The notes under the pieces: model-generated | Database searches by the model: none | Told to the model about the DNA's origin: nothing | What the model saw: only the letters and a program-made list of their open reading frames with translations | Assembly (NCBI GenBank): GCA_040389065.1 | Contig: JAZKAR010000032.1 | Coordinates: 1 to 64,000, forward strand | Length of the DNA stretch: 64,000 nucleotides | Reading direction: 5' to 3' | Source of the DNA: JAZKAR01 sp040389065 | Lineage (GTDB): Bacteria; Pseudomonadota; Gammaproteobacteria; Burkholderiales; Casimicrobiaceae | Made by a program: the position numbers and the translations under genes | Shown here: positions 48,418-57,745 of the stretch, piece by piece | How the letters are laid out: every line of letters begins with the position of its first letter | How positions within the stretch are numbered: the stretch's first letter is position 1

Positions 48418-49881
48418 TTAAAGCGACGCTGATAGTTTTTCTGAGGTCGATATCGTTTGAGGAGCATAGCTATTTTCAATAGATGAATCTAACCATTCGG
48501 TAAGCTTAGAATGCGCCTGGCTTATCAGAGCAATTAAGGATGGATGACCTGTTAGCTCGGCCCAAAGTGCAGTTTCATTGCAAAATGCAATCAATGGCTT
48601 ATCAGATGCAAATATCATTTTTACGCGTTCAGGATTCAGCGCAGGGTCTTGATATTGAAAGTTTAATTTTCCTTCATTCCAATGCTGTAAAAATACAAAA
48701 AAAGTTGCAAGAATCATGGCAGTATCTGCGAATAAATGGTGTGAGGCAAGACGCTCTCTAAGCGTAGGTAATAAAAACCCAGGTACTTTTGAGAATCCAT
48801 CAGCACCAGGGCGTTGGTTGGTATCGCAAAGATAAGGGTTGCTAAAACGATCAAGTACCGTTGTAAGATAGGCGTGCAAATCAATGGGGCTAGGGCTTAG
48901 GCATGGAATAACATCATAGACAACATAGTTGTGTGCCATTTGATGAATAAAATGATCTTGAACACCTTCATGAATATAGGTTAAGCCTTTTAAAGCACCC
49001 GCCCAGGCAATACAGATATGTGTTGAGTTTAAAATACGAATTTTTGCTTCTTCGTAGGGCAATACCGACTCAACCATTTCGACACCCACATTTTCTAAAG
49101 CAGGGCGCCCATTACAAAAGTGGTCTTCAACAACCCATTGAATAAAGCTTTCAGCCATCAATGCGCATTTATCATTCCATCCTGTTGCTACGCTAACACG
49201 CTTACGGACATCTTCAGAGGGGCGAGGAGTAATACGATCTACCATGCTGTTAGGGCAACTTGTGTTATTTTCTACCCATGCAAGAAACTCTAAATCATTG
49301 CTATAACGTAAAAATTCTATTAAGCCTGATCGGAAGCGATCACCGTTAGAGCGCAAGTTATCACAGCTTAGCAACGTAATAGCACCTGAGTTATTTGCTT
49401 TACGTTTTCTTAAGATGGCTGTAATAGCTCCATAGATAGTAAGTAGGGTGTTTTGCTCGATATCGCTTTTAATTTCTTTGTGCGTGATATCTAATCGATT
49501 ATGCTCATCTAGATAATAACCGCCTTCGGTTACTGTAAATGAAATGATGCGCGTTGAATGTTGAGCACCTACCTGAATAACATCTGTTAAGCCAGGTGTG
49601 TAAGAAATAACAGTTTGAATTGATTGAATTGTTTCGTATGTGTGCGTGCCATCTGGCGTTATTGTTTCAAGGGTATATGCCCCGTTTTGTTGTTGTAATT
49701 TAGTAATTGTATCTTCCATATCTGGTCGAATATTGGCTCCTGCCAATGACCAATTGGTTTCACCTTGGTTGATGAGTTCTTGAAAATAAACAGCTTGATG
49801 AGCGCGGTGGAAGGAGCCTAATCCTAAATGTAGCATAACGTAATTGTCTTGATGATCAGACTTCTTAGCGGCATTAGTCAT
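48418..49881 (-). CDS. Mannitol dehydrogenase-family polyol dehydrogenase, probably D-arabinitol 4-dehydrogenase
   Basis: The 487-residue protein belongs to the long-chain mannitol dehydrogenase family: HLGLGSFHRAHQAVYF, VTEGGYYLD, LLSCDNLRSNGD, NSMVDRITPR and KIRILNSTHICIAW. The N-terminal pattern LAGANIRPDMED and the position upstream of an AraC regulator, a xylulokinase and a transaldolase fit oxidation of D-arabinitol to D-xylulose. D-mannitol or another polyol cannot be excluded from sequence. A transporter is not in the window. Confidence 0.85.
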   Translation of the reverse strand: MTNAAKKSDHQDNYVMLHLGLGSFHRAHQAVYFQELINQGETNWSLAGANIRPDMEDTITKLQQQNGAYTLETITPDGTHTYETIQSIQTVISYTPGLTDVIQVGAQHSTRIISFTVTEGGYYLDEHNRLDITHKEIKSDIEQNTLLTIYGAITAILRKRKANNSGAITLLSCDNLRSNGDRFRSGLIEFLRYSNDLEFLAWVENNTSCPNSMVDRITPRPSEDVRKRVSVATGWNDKCALMAESFIQWVVEDHFCNGRPALENVGVEMVESVLPYEEAKIRILNSTHICIAWAGALKGLTYIHEGVQDHFIHQMAHNYVVYDVIPCLSPSPIDLHAYLTTVLDRFSNPYLCDTNQRPGADGFSKVPGFLLPTLRERLASHHLFADTAMILATFFVFLQHWNEGKLNFQYQDPALNPERVKMIFASDKPLIAFCNETALWAELTGHPSLIALISQAHSKLTEWLDSSIENSYAPQTISTSEKLSASL

Positions 49882-49918
49882 AAGGTGTAGATGCCTTTCT
49901 TATGTAGATTACATAGAG

Positions 49919-50057
49919 TTAGAAGTTACGCAGTTGGATTCTCTCGGCGTGGGACGCCCCGCGTTATAGCAACTTGACGTACTGCGTGGCGTGTACTATC
50001 TGCGTTGCCATGCGGGGCATCCCATGCCTTGAGTGAACCCAACTGTGTAACTTCTAA
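49919..50057 (+). repeat. Palindromic interspersed repeat, copy 6 (long form)
   Basis: TTAGAAGTTACGCAGTTGG at the left and CCAACTGTGTAACTTCTAA at the right are near-perfect inverted ends. Inside, GGGACGCCCCGC and GCGGGGCATCCC form a second inverted pair that short copies lack. It is upstream of the polyol dehydrogenase gene and is one of the best conserved copies. Confidence 0.9.
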
Positions 50058-50354
50058 GAGTATTAAATTCCAAAATCTTACGCTTCTGGATTCTAAGATC
50101 TAGAAAGGAAAGATAACGGAAAAGGGCTAAGGATGTTAACACCAAGTACTTTAGCTATTTGATACTGAATTGATAAAACGTGATACTTTTTTTCATGTGC
50201 ATTATGTTTAGTAAAATTAGTCATGCAAAACTGATATTTTTGATGATTTTTGTTTTATGTGGTTGATTTATATGAAAATAATTTGAAAATAGATAGATTT
50301 TTTGAGCGAGGCGATGGTAGAGGCTACGTTTATTATTATATGAACGATTAGTAT
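50058..50354. other. Intergenic AT-rich region downstream of maf
   Basis: About 300 bp without a gene. The left part may hold the promoter of the polyol operon. No terminator for maf could be seen. Confidence 0.4.
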
Positions 50355-50954
50355 TTAAACGGTAATACCAAAGCGACTCAAAAGCTCAGCAGTTTCGTAA
50401 AGAGCAAGCCCTTTAACTCCAGAATCGCTGCCTGAAATATGTTTTACAAAAGTAGCAGCTTTGCCCTGTAAACCATAGGCACCTGCCATATCTAAAATCT
50501 CTGTATTTCGTGTATAGCGCTGAATTTCATCAGAAGAAAGGGTTTTGAAAACGACCTCGGTGACAGATAGCGCGCTTTCTATTTTTTCGCCTTGTATAAT
50601 TGAAATGGCGGTAAGTACCTGGTGAGATTTTCCTGAAAGTTGCTGTAAAAAATAAGCGGCTTCTTCTTGATCGCGAGGTTTTCCTAAAATTTGATTTTCA
50701 AAGGCAACAGTGGTATCTGCTGCTAGAATGGGATATGAAGGAAGGCCTCGTTGGCGGGCACGATCCCACGCTATTTGTGCTTTATAGATCGCTATGCGCT
50801 GAACATAAATTAAGGCAGGTTCATCATCGAGTGGGGTTTCATCAACATCAGCTACTCTGCCAGTACGTGAACGTATTAGTAAATGTTCATAGGTAACACC
50901 AATTTGGTCAAGCAATTGACGTCTACGCAGGCTGTTAGAGGCTAAGTAAATCAT
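50355..50954 (-). CDS. maf: Maf-family nucleotide pyrophosphatase
   Basis: The 199-residue protein has MIYLASNSLRRRQLL (substrate and phosphate contacts), DTTVAFENQILGKPRD with the catalytic Asp, and YGLQGKAATFVKHISGSDSGVKGL, as in YhdE-type enzymes that hydrolyse dTTP, UTP or modified nucleotides. GGAG lies seven bases before the ATG. It ends the cysS-rsfS-rlmH-maf run. Confidence 0.93.
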   Translation of the reverse strand: MIYLASNSLRRRQLLDQIGVTYEHLLIRSRTGRVADVDETPLDDEPALIYVQRIAIYKAQIAWDRARQRGLPSYPILAADTTVAFENQILGKPRDQEEAAYFLQQLSGKSHQVLTAISIIQGEKIESALSVTEVVFKTLSSDEIQRYTRNTEILDMAGAYGLQGKAATFVKHISGSDSGVKGLALYETAELLSRFGITV

Positions 50955-51079
50955 AGCGTTTCTCCGCTTTTTAAAACCACTCAGTCAAAGAGGGCTATAT
51001 AGTAACGCGGCTCAGCATTATGCGGTTATTTTTTTGCAAAGAAATGTAAGTGCGAAGCAGGTGAACAAGATAGACGGTA

Positions 51080-51562
51080 TTAATCTCGATGGTAAGGGTG
51101 ACCACTCAATAAGGTGCTAGCCCGATAAAGCTGTTCCATCAAAATCACGCGAGCCATATCATGAGGAAGCGTAAATCTAGAAAGAGAAATGCTGAGGTGG
51201 GCTTGTTCTAAAATACGTGCATCAAGCCCATCGGTTCCGCCAATGACATAAGCCACTTTATCGCCTTGTGCCTGGTAGTCTTTTAGGTAAGCCGCTAAAT
51301 CGCGCGAGGTTAAAAGTTTACCCCGCTCATCAAGCGCAATGCGTACAGTACTATCTTTCCAGGCTTCTTCAATACGATCAGCTTCTCGTGATTTGGTAAC
51401 TTGAATATGGCTAGAGCTTGTTTGTTTGTCTGTTCGTTTTTCAGCTTTTAGCAGACGCTCTTCAAACTGCCATTCTCGGGGCAGGCGTTTTCGGTATTCA
51501 GCACACCCTTCGTCAATCCATGCAGGAGCTTTATGGCCTAAAGCAATTAAACGCAACCACAT
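51080..51562 (-). CDS. rlmH: 23S rRNA pseudouridine-1915 N3-methyltransferase RlmH
   Basis: The 160-residue SPOUT enzyme shows ALGHKAPAWIDEGCAEYRKRLPREW, IALDERGKLLTSRDLA, VAYVIGGTDGLD and ISLSRFTLPHDMARVILMEQLYRA, with the trefoil-knot SAM site near VIGG and the HDMAR motif typical of RlmH. It follows rsfS by 19 bp, the usual neighbour. Confidence 0.97.
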   Translation of the reverse strand: MWLRLIALGHKAPAWIDEGCAEYRKRLPREWQFEERLLKAEKRTDKQTSSSHIQVTKSREADRIEEAWKDSTVRIALDERGKLLTSRDLAAYLKDYQAQGDKVAYVIGGTDGLDARILEQAHLSISLSRFTLPHDMARVILMEQLYRASTLLSGHPYHRD

Positions 51563-51581
51563 GATTTATAACGCTAGCCGA

Positions 51582-51938
51582 TTAAGCGACATCTTTCAAT
51601 TCAATCATATTGCTAGGAGTTTTCCATAACTCTTCAAGGTGATAGTACTCACGAATAGGTGTTTGCATCACATGAACAATGACAGATTCGCAGTCTAATA
51701 CGATCCATTCACTGTTCTCTTCACCTTCTAGGCCTAACACAATACCGCCAGCTTCTTTCCATTTAGCTTTTGCGCTGTAGGCCAAGGCTTTTACCTGGCG
51801 GCTAGAATCAGCGCCTGCAATGATAATGGTGTCATATAAAGGTGTTTGTTTACGTACATCTAATACACATAAGTTTTTAGCTTTAATATCTTCAAGCGCA
51901 TCGATAAGAATACGCAATGAGGGTGTTGCAGTGGGCAT
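51582..51938 (-). CDS. rsfS: Ribosomal silencing factor RsfS
   Basis: The preferred start is the ATG at 51938, which has AAGGA six bases upstream and gives 118 residues, the usual length; a longer frame to 52061 adds an unlikely leader. It shows LIDALEDIKAKNLCVLDVRKQT, DTIIIAGADSSRQVKALA, VLGLEGEENSEWIVLDCESVIVHVMQT and REYYHLEELW, all family signatures. It binds L14 and prevents joining of ribosome subunits when nutrients fail. Confidence 0.96.
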   Translation of the reverse strand: MPTATPSLRILIDALEDIKAKNLCVLDVRKQTPLYDTIIIAGADSSRQVKALAYSAKAKWKEAGGIVLGLEGEENSEWIVLDCESVIVHVMQTPIREYYHLEELWKTPSNMIELKDVA

Positions 51939-52252
51939 AGTGATCCTTAAGTAATTCTTGGAGGCTCTTTGAACGGTTAAGTAAGCATGGTTATTGAAGA
52001 GAGGGCGGTACTCGATATCTGTTTGATAAATAACGTAGATGTTGCGTATCGGCTTTCTCATCTAGCCTTTTCTGCTGAGCCTTTCTTGCCGAGCAGATGC
52101 TTAGTAAAATTTAAACAGCTTTTTAACGTGCAATGATGCACAGATTTTCTCGTAGTTTAGCATATTTCTACGTGAATACAGCTTGCCTCAGAAGATGGGG
52201 GTGCATCTTAAGAAGGCAAGAGCAGTTATCGAAAAACAGGTAGCGTTGTTAA

Positions 52253-53653
52253 TTACTCATTTGCAGGTTTGAGGTGAAAGCCTCCACCGGCGATATCTTC
52301 AATCACAAACCCCAAGTTGGCAATTTCTGTACGCAAACGATCAGATTCTGCCCATTGTTTCGCTACACGCGCCGATTGCCTTGCCTGAGCTAACTCATTA
52401 ACCGCTTCAGGTATAGTAATTTGCGGGGGAGACCATTCATTTAATGCTAAACCTAGTGCAACATTCATTTGAGTGAGCGTCGCATAACGAATATTTTCAG
52501 GAAGTTGGTCATTTCGAACCACACCCCATACAGTTGCTAAGGCTTGCGGGAAGTTAAGATCATCATTTAAGTAGTCTGAAAATGCCTGTAAAGCGGTAAC
52601 ATCAGCTTCTGGTGCAGTATTTTGATATTGAGTATGCCAGCGATAATAGGTTTCACGTAGGCGTTGCAGCGCTGTCTTTGCAGCATCTAAGGCTTCCCAA
52701 GTAAAACTTAAATTGCTGCGGTAATGCGCAGTTAAGCATAAATAGCGGTACGCTAAGGGATCATAACCCTCTTCTTTTAGCGTTTGCAAACGTAAAAATA
52801 CCCCTGCTGATTTCGACATTTTTGACTGATTAATCTGTAAAAAATGACCATGCAGCCAATAATTCGCTAAGCGTGTGCCGCAACGCGCTTCGGTTTGAGC
52901 GATTTCATTCGTATGATGAACGGGTATATGATCTTCACCGCCGCAATGAATATCAAATAAATTTCCTAGGTATTTCTGTGCCATCGCTGAGCATTCAATA
53001 TGCCAGCCAGGAAATCCTTTTCCCCACGGGCTTGCCCATTCCATTTGGCGCTGCCCATTTTCAGGGCTGAACTTCCAAAGTGCAAAATCGGTAATGTTTC
53101 GTTTTTCGCCTTGCTCTACGCGTTTGCCCGCTTCGAGGCCTTCTTTATCTAGGCGTGCCAGTTCTCCATAGTGAGGTTGGCGGCTGGTATCAAAGTACAG
53201 GCCATCTGAGGTTTGATACACAAAGCCTTTTGCTTCAAGATCACGAATAAAGTTAATCTGTTCTTCGATATGGTCGGTAGCTTTACACCATAAGTCAGGT
53301 TCTTCTATGTGGAGTTCAGCTAAGTCATGGCGAAAAGCTTGGGTATATTCTTCAGCAATTTCCCATGCTGATTTGCCCGTACGTTTAGACCCTTTTTCCA
53401 TTTTATCTTCGCCACTATCACCATCTGAGGTTAAATGACCTACATCGGTGATATTCATAACGAAGTGAACGTGATAACCGTTCCATTTTAAAACACGCCT
53501 TAGCCCATCTTCAAACAAGTAAGTACGTAAATTACCAATGTGAGCATAATCATAAACAGTGGGACCACAGGCATAGATGCCTACTTCATTCTCCTTAAGC
53601 GCTTTAAAGGGGCGAAGAGAACGAGTAAAGGTATCGTATAAATGCAAGGGCAT
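52253..53653 (-). CDS. cysS: Cysteinyl-tRNA synthetase
   Basis: The 466-residue class I synthetase shows the zinc-binding ACGPTVYDYAHIGNLR (HIGN signature), MNITDVGHLTSD, GWHIECSAMA, DIHCGGEDHIPVHHTNEIAQ and the KMSKS loop (SKMSKSAGVF). The C-terminal helical anticodon-binding region is present. Length is normal. GGAG lies about ten bases before the ATG. Confidence 0.98.
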   Translation of the reverse strand: MPLHLYDTFTRSLRPFKALKENEVGIYACGPTVYDYAHIGNLRTYLFEDGLRRVLKWNGYHVHFVMNITDVGHLTSDGDSGEDKMEKGSKRTGKSAWEIAEEYTQAFRHDLAELHIEEPDLWCKATDHIEEQINFIRDLEAKGFVYQTSDGLYFDTSRQPHYGELARLDKEGLEAGKRVEQGEKRNITDFALWKFSPENGQRQMEWASPWGKGFPGWHIECSAMAQKYLGNLFDIHCGGEDHIPVHHTNEIAQTEARCGTRLANYWLHGHFLQINQSKMSKSAGVFLRLQTLKEEGYDPLAYRYLCLTAHYRSNLSFTWEALDAAKTALQRLRETYYRWHTQYQNTAPEADVTALQAFSDYLNDDLNFPQALATVWGVVRNDQLPENIRYATLTQMNVALGLALNEWSPPQITIPEAVNELAQARQSARVAKQWAESDRLRTEIANLGFVIEDIAGGGFHLKPANE

Positions 53654-53705
53654 AGCGTGAAAACTCCAAGATAGTTAGGATGCCCAGGTGAGAGGTTTTA
53701 AACTC

Positions 53706-55466
53706 TTAGCGGCGTAGGGCAAGCTCTCTTTGCTGGCACCATTCGATAAAGCGAGGCGCAGGCAAAGGTTTGCTATAAAAATAGCCCTGTATTTTATCAC
53801 AACCGTAGTCACGTAAAAGCAACACGGTATCGCGATCTTCAGCGCCTTCGGCGACTACCTCAAGATTCAAGGCATGGGCCAGATCGATCATTGATTTCAC
53901 AATCAGTCTATCTTGCGTGACACTGGTAATTTTGTTAACGAATGTTTGATCAACTTTGAGTTCTGAAAGCGGCATGGTTTTCAGATAGGTCATAGACGAA
54001 TAGCCGGTTCCAAAATCATCCACAGCAATTTTAGCGCCAATACTGCGAAGTTTATGTAGCGCATTCATTGAGCGATCTTCTTGCTCTACCATTGAGCCTT
54101 CAGTAAGTTCTAAGGTTAGCATATCAGGTTGCAGCCGCCAGGTGGATAGCGCCTGTTGTACAAGGTCTGGTAAATCAGGGTTTCTAATATCTGCTGCGGT
54201 AAGGTTTACAGAAACGCCTATACGAACGCCATTACGTGCAAATTCATTGGCTTGTCGGCATGCTGTATTTAAAAGAAGGCGCGTCATAGCAGGGCCATTG
54301 CCCGTTCGTTCTGCAATTTCAATGGTTAAGGGGGGAGGAACCCATTCGCCTGTTTTTGTTTGCCAGCGCAGTAGGGCTTCTGCGGTGGTGCATCGTCCTG
54401 TTTTGGTATCAATTTGTGGCTGATAAAATAACTGAAATTCATTATCGCGTAAGGCTTCTAGAAACTGACTTTCTAAGACAGAGTCTTTTTTAAGTTGCCT
54501 TTCCATACTCGGCGAAAAAATAAGGAACTGTTCGTTATCTGAATGCGGGCTTTTGCTTGCCATTTGTGCATAGCGTACCAGGGTAGACGGTGAGGTAGTA
54601 TGATCTGGTGCTAATGCAATTCCAACTTGAGGGCGTACTGACATTGAGTGCCCCGAGACAACAAAATTATCATCAAAAATCTGCGTAATTTTTGATGCTG
54701 CCATTAAAGCCTGGCTTTCAAGTTGTAAATCTGGCAGCATAAGCGCCAATTCAAAACGGTTCAAACGGCTTACAATATCAGCAGGGCGCAGTAAGTCAGA
54801 CATCCTTTTCAGCACTTCTTCCCAAAAGTGTTTCATAGTTTCAGACTCACTGCTTAAACCCAGGCGGTCAGCTTTTAAATCTACGCAAATTACAGCTACC
54901 ATTTTGTCTTGAACTAAGGAGTTATTGATCGTGCTTTGTAAGCGAATAACTAGGCCTTCTAAATTGGGTAAGCCTGTATCAGCATCATAAGTAGCAATTT
55001 CATCAGCCTGTAAGCGCTCATAGCGAAGGGCGCCTTCCATCAGTACTGAACTTATTAAAGTACACATTAAAAATGCTGTAAATTGTTGCTTTTCAGGAAG
55101 CTTAGTAGAATTGTTGATGGCTTGGCTAAAAATGCATGCCACAGAGCTAACGCGAAGGCCACGCTCATACTGCATGAGCCAGGCATTTAGAAGATTGCTT
55201 AATGCTGTAAGACTAAAGCCTTGGCGTGAAATCCAGTGGCAGAAAGCGGCTAATAGGCGTGAAGATTCTTCCCACAGATGAGCAGGGATATCAGCTTCGG
55301 TGGCTAAGCCACTATTCTCAGCAACGGTTTCTAGTACCTTAGCCAGTTCAGCAAACCAGGGCTTAAGCTCCTCCCAGTCTTGCATCCTAATACCTTGCAG
55401 ACGCACAAGCTCTTGCATCCATTGCTGGTTATTAAGATTTGTCTGGGAGCTTTGCGGTAATGTCAT
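53706..55466 (-). CDS. Cyclic-di-GMP phosphodiesterase (degenerate GGDEF + EAL)
   Basis: The 586-residue cytoplasmic protein has a helical N-terminal sensor part (to about 165), then a GGDEF-type domain in which the active-site motif is replaced (SRLNRFELA where GGDEF is expected), and an intact EAL domain: AEALLRWQ, NLTAADIR, ELTEGSMVEQ, VDDFGTGYSS and VVAEGAE. So it should break down cyclic-di-GMP and not make it. It has no signal peptide or clear TM. It lies 52 bp downstream of nothing on its strand and is divergent from the mutase gene. Confidence 0.93.
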   Translation of the reverse strand: MTLPQSSQTNLNNQQWMQELVRLQGIRMQDWEELKPWFAELAKVLETVAENSGLATEADIPAHLWEESSRLLAAFCHWISRQGFSLTALSNLLNAWLMQYERGLRVSSVACIFSQAINNSTKLPEKQQFTAFLMCTLISSVLMEGALRYERLQADEIATYDADTGLPNLEGLVIRLQSTINNSLVQDKMVAVICVDLKADRLGLSSESETMKHFWEEVLKRMSDLLRPADIVSRLNRFELALMLPDLQLESQALMAASKITQIFDDNFVVSGHSMSVRPQVGIALAPDHTTSPSTLVRYAQMASKSPHSDNEQFLIFSPSMERQLKKDSVLESQFLEALRDNEFQLFYQPQIDTKTGRCTTAEALLRWQTKTGEWVPPPLTIEIAERTGNGPAMTRLLLNTACRQANEFARNGVRIGVSVNLTAADIRNPDLPDLVQQALSTWRLQPDMLTLELTEGSMVEQEDRSMNALHKLRSIGAKIAVDDFGTGYSSMTYLKTMPLSELKVDQTFVNKITSVTQDRLIVKSMIDLAHALNLEVVAEGAEDRDTVLLLRDYGCDKIQGYFYSKPLPAPRFIEWCQQRELALRR

Positions 55467-55651
55467 GTGAAATCCTGTTTATGCACAGCAATGAGCTGGC
55501 ACAAGGTTTCTAGTTTGAAAACATAAGGGATCAAGCATAAAAAATGCATCCTTTTCAACTCAATAGCGTTTCTTTTTTATCGAGCAGTTAAATGAGTTTC
55601 TGGAGGTAATATGATCATAAAGTTAAGTCTATCGACCGAGAGGTTTTTGCC

Positions 55652-57067
55652 ATGCTAGAAGAGCAAATATTTCCTGATGCCATATTTAAAGCATATGACA
55701 TTCGGGGAATTGTAGGAAAAGAATGGAATGCGTCATGGAGTTTTCAAATTGGTCAGGCGTTTGGTACATTAATGCGAGAAAAAGCATTAAACCACTGCGT
55801 AGTAGGAAGAGATGGTCGTTTAAGTTCAGAAGAGTTTAGTGATGCGCTGATAAAAGGTGTGCGTTCTACAGGTATCAATGTGTATGACATAGGATTAGTA
55901 GCAACGCCAGCCGCCTATTTCGCAGAGTATGAGTTAAACGCTGATGGCGCGTTAATGGTAACCGCTAGCCATAACCCTGCTGAATATAATGGCATCAAAA
56001 TGGTTTTACAGCATGTTGCATTCGCAGGTGATGCTATTCAAGAGCTTAAACAGCGTGTGAAGGAAAAGCATTTTGCGTTAGCGGAAACGCTAGGAAACTA
56101 TACGATAGTAGATATTTGTAAAGCCTACCAGCAGCGTGTTTTAAAGGGTATTGGCCATTTGCAGGCCAAGCGTATTGCGGTAGATTGCGGTAACGGAGCC
56201 ATGTCGCAACATGCCGTAGCTGCACTTGAAGCGCTAGGCATGGAGGTTATTCCGCTTTATTGTGTATTAGATGGTCATTTTCCGCATCACGAGCCTGATC
56301 CATCTAAAGATGAAAATCTTGGCGACTTAAAAAAAATAGTATGCGAACAGCAATGTGATTTAGGTTTAGCTTTTGATGGCGATGGAGATCGCATGGTAGC
56401 GGTAACATCAGAGGGAAAAAGTGTTGCTTCTGACCATATGTTAATGTTTTTTATGGAATCTGTGCTGGCAGATTGCCCAGGGAGGCCTGTTGTTTACGAT
56501 GTAAAAGGTAGCCGGGCGGTGCCGCACTGGATAAAACAATGTGGAGGTAAGCCCATTTTGGCTAAAACGGGGCATTCGTATATGAAAGCGGCTATGCGGC
56601 AATACGATGCTTGCCTAGGAGCAGAAATAAGCGGGCACTTTTTCTTTCAAGATCGCTGGTATGGTTTTGATGATGGTTTATATGCCGCTGTACGATTACT
56701 TGAGCAGTTAAGTAAAAATAATAATCTAATAGAGCGCTTAAATGCATTTCCCAACATGGTGACTACCCCTGAAATAGATTGGCTTTTTCAGTCAGCGAAT
56801 GAGGCACGGCAGACCATGGCGCTCATTGAGAAAGATGCGCACTTTCCTGAGGCTATTCATATTTACCGCTTAGATGGTTTACGAATTGAATATGCGCATG
56901 GTTTCGCGTTAATTCGTGCTTCAAATACCTCATCTCAAATTACCTTAAGGTTTGAAGGCGATACGCAAGAAGAGTTAGAAAAAATTCAGAAATATATGAG
57001 TAATGAGCTTTTGCGTGTGTGTGGTGAAACGTATCCAGCCAAACACATTAATCTAAGAGATAGATAG
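55652..57067 (+). CDS. Phosphomannomutase/phosphoglucomutase
   Basis: The 471-residue alpha-D-phosphohexomutase shows FKAYDIRGIVG, the phosphoserine loop TASHNPAEYNGIKM, the metal loop FDGDGDRMVAV, the sugar-specificity loop GAEISGHFFF and the C-terminal phosphate-binding RASNTSSQ. It is closest in pattern to AlgC/ManB-type enzymes that feed LPS, exopolysaccharide and UDP-glucose. This would link it to the glucan synthase at 15.6-24.3 kb by pathway. GAGAGG precedes the ATG. Confidence 0.95.
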   Translation: MLEEQIFPDAIFKAYDIRGIVGKEWNASWSFQIGQAFGTLMREKALNHCVVGRDGRLSSEEFSDALIKGVRSTGINVYDIGLVATPAAYFAEYELNADGALMVTASHNPAEYNGIKMVLQHVAFAGDAIQELKQRVKEKHFALAETLGNYTIVDICKAYQQRVLKGIGHLQAKRIAVDCGNGAMSQHAVAALEALGMEVIPLYCVLDGHFPHHEPDPSKDENLGDLKKIVCEQQCDLGLAFDGDGDRMVAVTSEGKSVASDHMLMFFMESVLADCPGRPVVYDVKGSRAVPHWIKQCGGKPILAKTGHSYMKAAMRQYDACLGAEISGHFFFQDRWYGFDDGLYAAVRLLEQLSKNNNLIERLNAFPNMVTTPEIDWLFQSANEARQTMALIEKDAHFPEAIHIYRLDGLRIEYAHGFALIRASNTSSQITLRFEGDTQEELEKIQKYMSNELLRVCGETYPAKHINLRDR

Positions 57068-57082
57068 AAGTTTTTTGAGTGT

Positions 57083-57122
57083 AAAAAAAATAAATTCCTT
57101 CTTCGGTGAAAAGAGAAGGAAT
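57083..57122 (-). terminator. Terminator of the tonB-exbB-exbD operon
   Basis: ATTCCTTCT at 57094-57102 pairs exactly with AGAAGGAAT at 57114-57122. On the minus strand a T-rich tract (TTATTTTTTTT) follows. It lies about 195 bp beyond the exbD stop, with a complete interspersed repeat in between. Confidence 0.8.
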
Positions 57123-57130
57123 GTTAAAGT

Positions 57131-57263
57131 TTAGAAGTTACGCAGTTGGCTCTCTCGGCGTGGGACGCCCCGTGTTATGCCAACTTGCCGTATTATATGT
57201 ACTGTACGCGTTGTCATGCGGGGCATCCCATGCCTTGATAGTGCTCAACTGCGTAACTTCTAA
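57131..57263 (+). repeat. Palindromic interspersed repeat, copy 7 (long form)
   Basis: TTAGAAGTTACGCAGTTGG and CAACTGCGTAACTTCTAA form the ends; internal GGGACGCCCCG and CGGGGCATCCC match the copy at 49919. It lies in the transcribed 3' region of exbD, before the operon terminator. Confidence 0.9.
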
Positions 57264-57314
57264 AAGTTATTGAGGAATTTTTTTAGAGCGTACATTTATA
57301 TGAATAGATGAAGA

Positions 57315-57737
57315 CTATTTTTTCTTTTCAGGATCTGTCACAAACCCAATTTTAGTAAGCCCACCTGTTTGTGCTGCTGCCATAATTTGTGCGATTTTTT
57401 CATATTGAGTAGTACGTTCAGCGCGTAAATGTAATTCAGGTTGAGGGGTTTTCTGAGCTGCTTCCTGAATACGGCTGGTTAACGCAGCTTCATCAATAAT
57501 GGCATTATTCCAGTACATTTTTCCTTTCGCATCAATCGAAAGATTAATATTTTCAGGTTTAAGCTCATTGGCCTGATTAGTGGCTTTTGGCAGATCAATT
57601 TTTATACTATGATTAATCACAGGAATAGTGATAATAAAAATAATAAGTAACACCAACATCACATCAACAAGCGGCGTGGTATTAATCTCAGGATTAAAGT
57701 CGTCTTCATCGTTATCTGATATTGAACCCATTGCCAT
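57315..57737 (-). CDS. exbD: Biopolymer transport protein ExbD
   Basis: The 140-residue protein has one N-terminal membrane helix (LVDVMLVLLIIFIITIPV) carrying the essential Asp, preceded by INTTPLVDVM, the family signature, and a periplasmic ExbD domain. It forms the proton-driven motor with ExbB that energises TonB. GAGGT precedes the ATG; the exbB gene ends 8 bp upstream. Confidence 0.95.
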   Translation of the reverse strand: MAMGSISDNDEDDFNPEINTTPLVDVMLVLLIIFIITIPVINHSIKIDLPKATNQANELKPENINLSIDAKGKMYWNNAIIDEAALTSRIQEAAQKTPQPELHLRAERTTQYEKIAQIMAAAQTGGLTKIGFVTDPEKKK

Positions 57738-57745
57738 GATTTACC

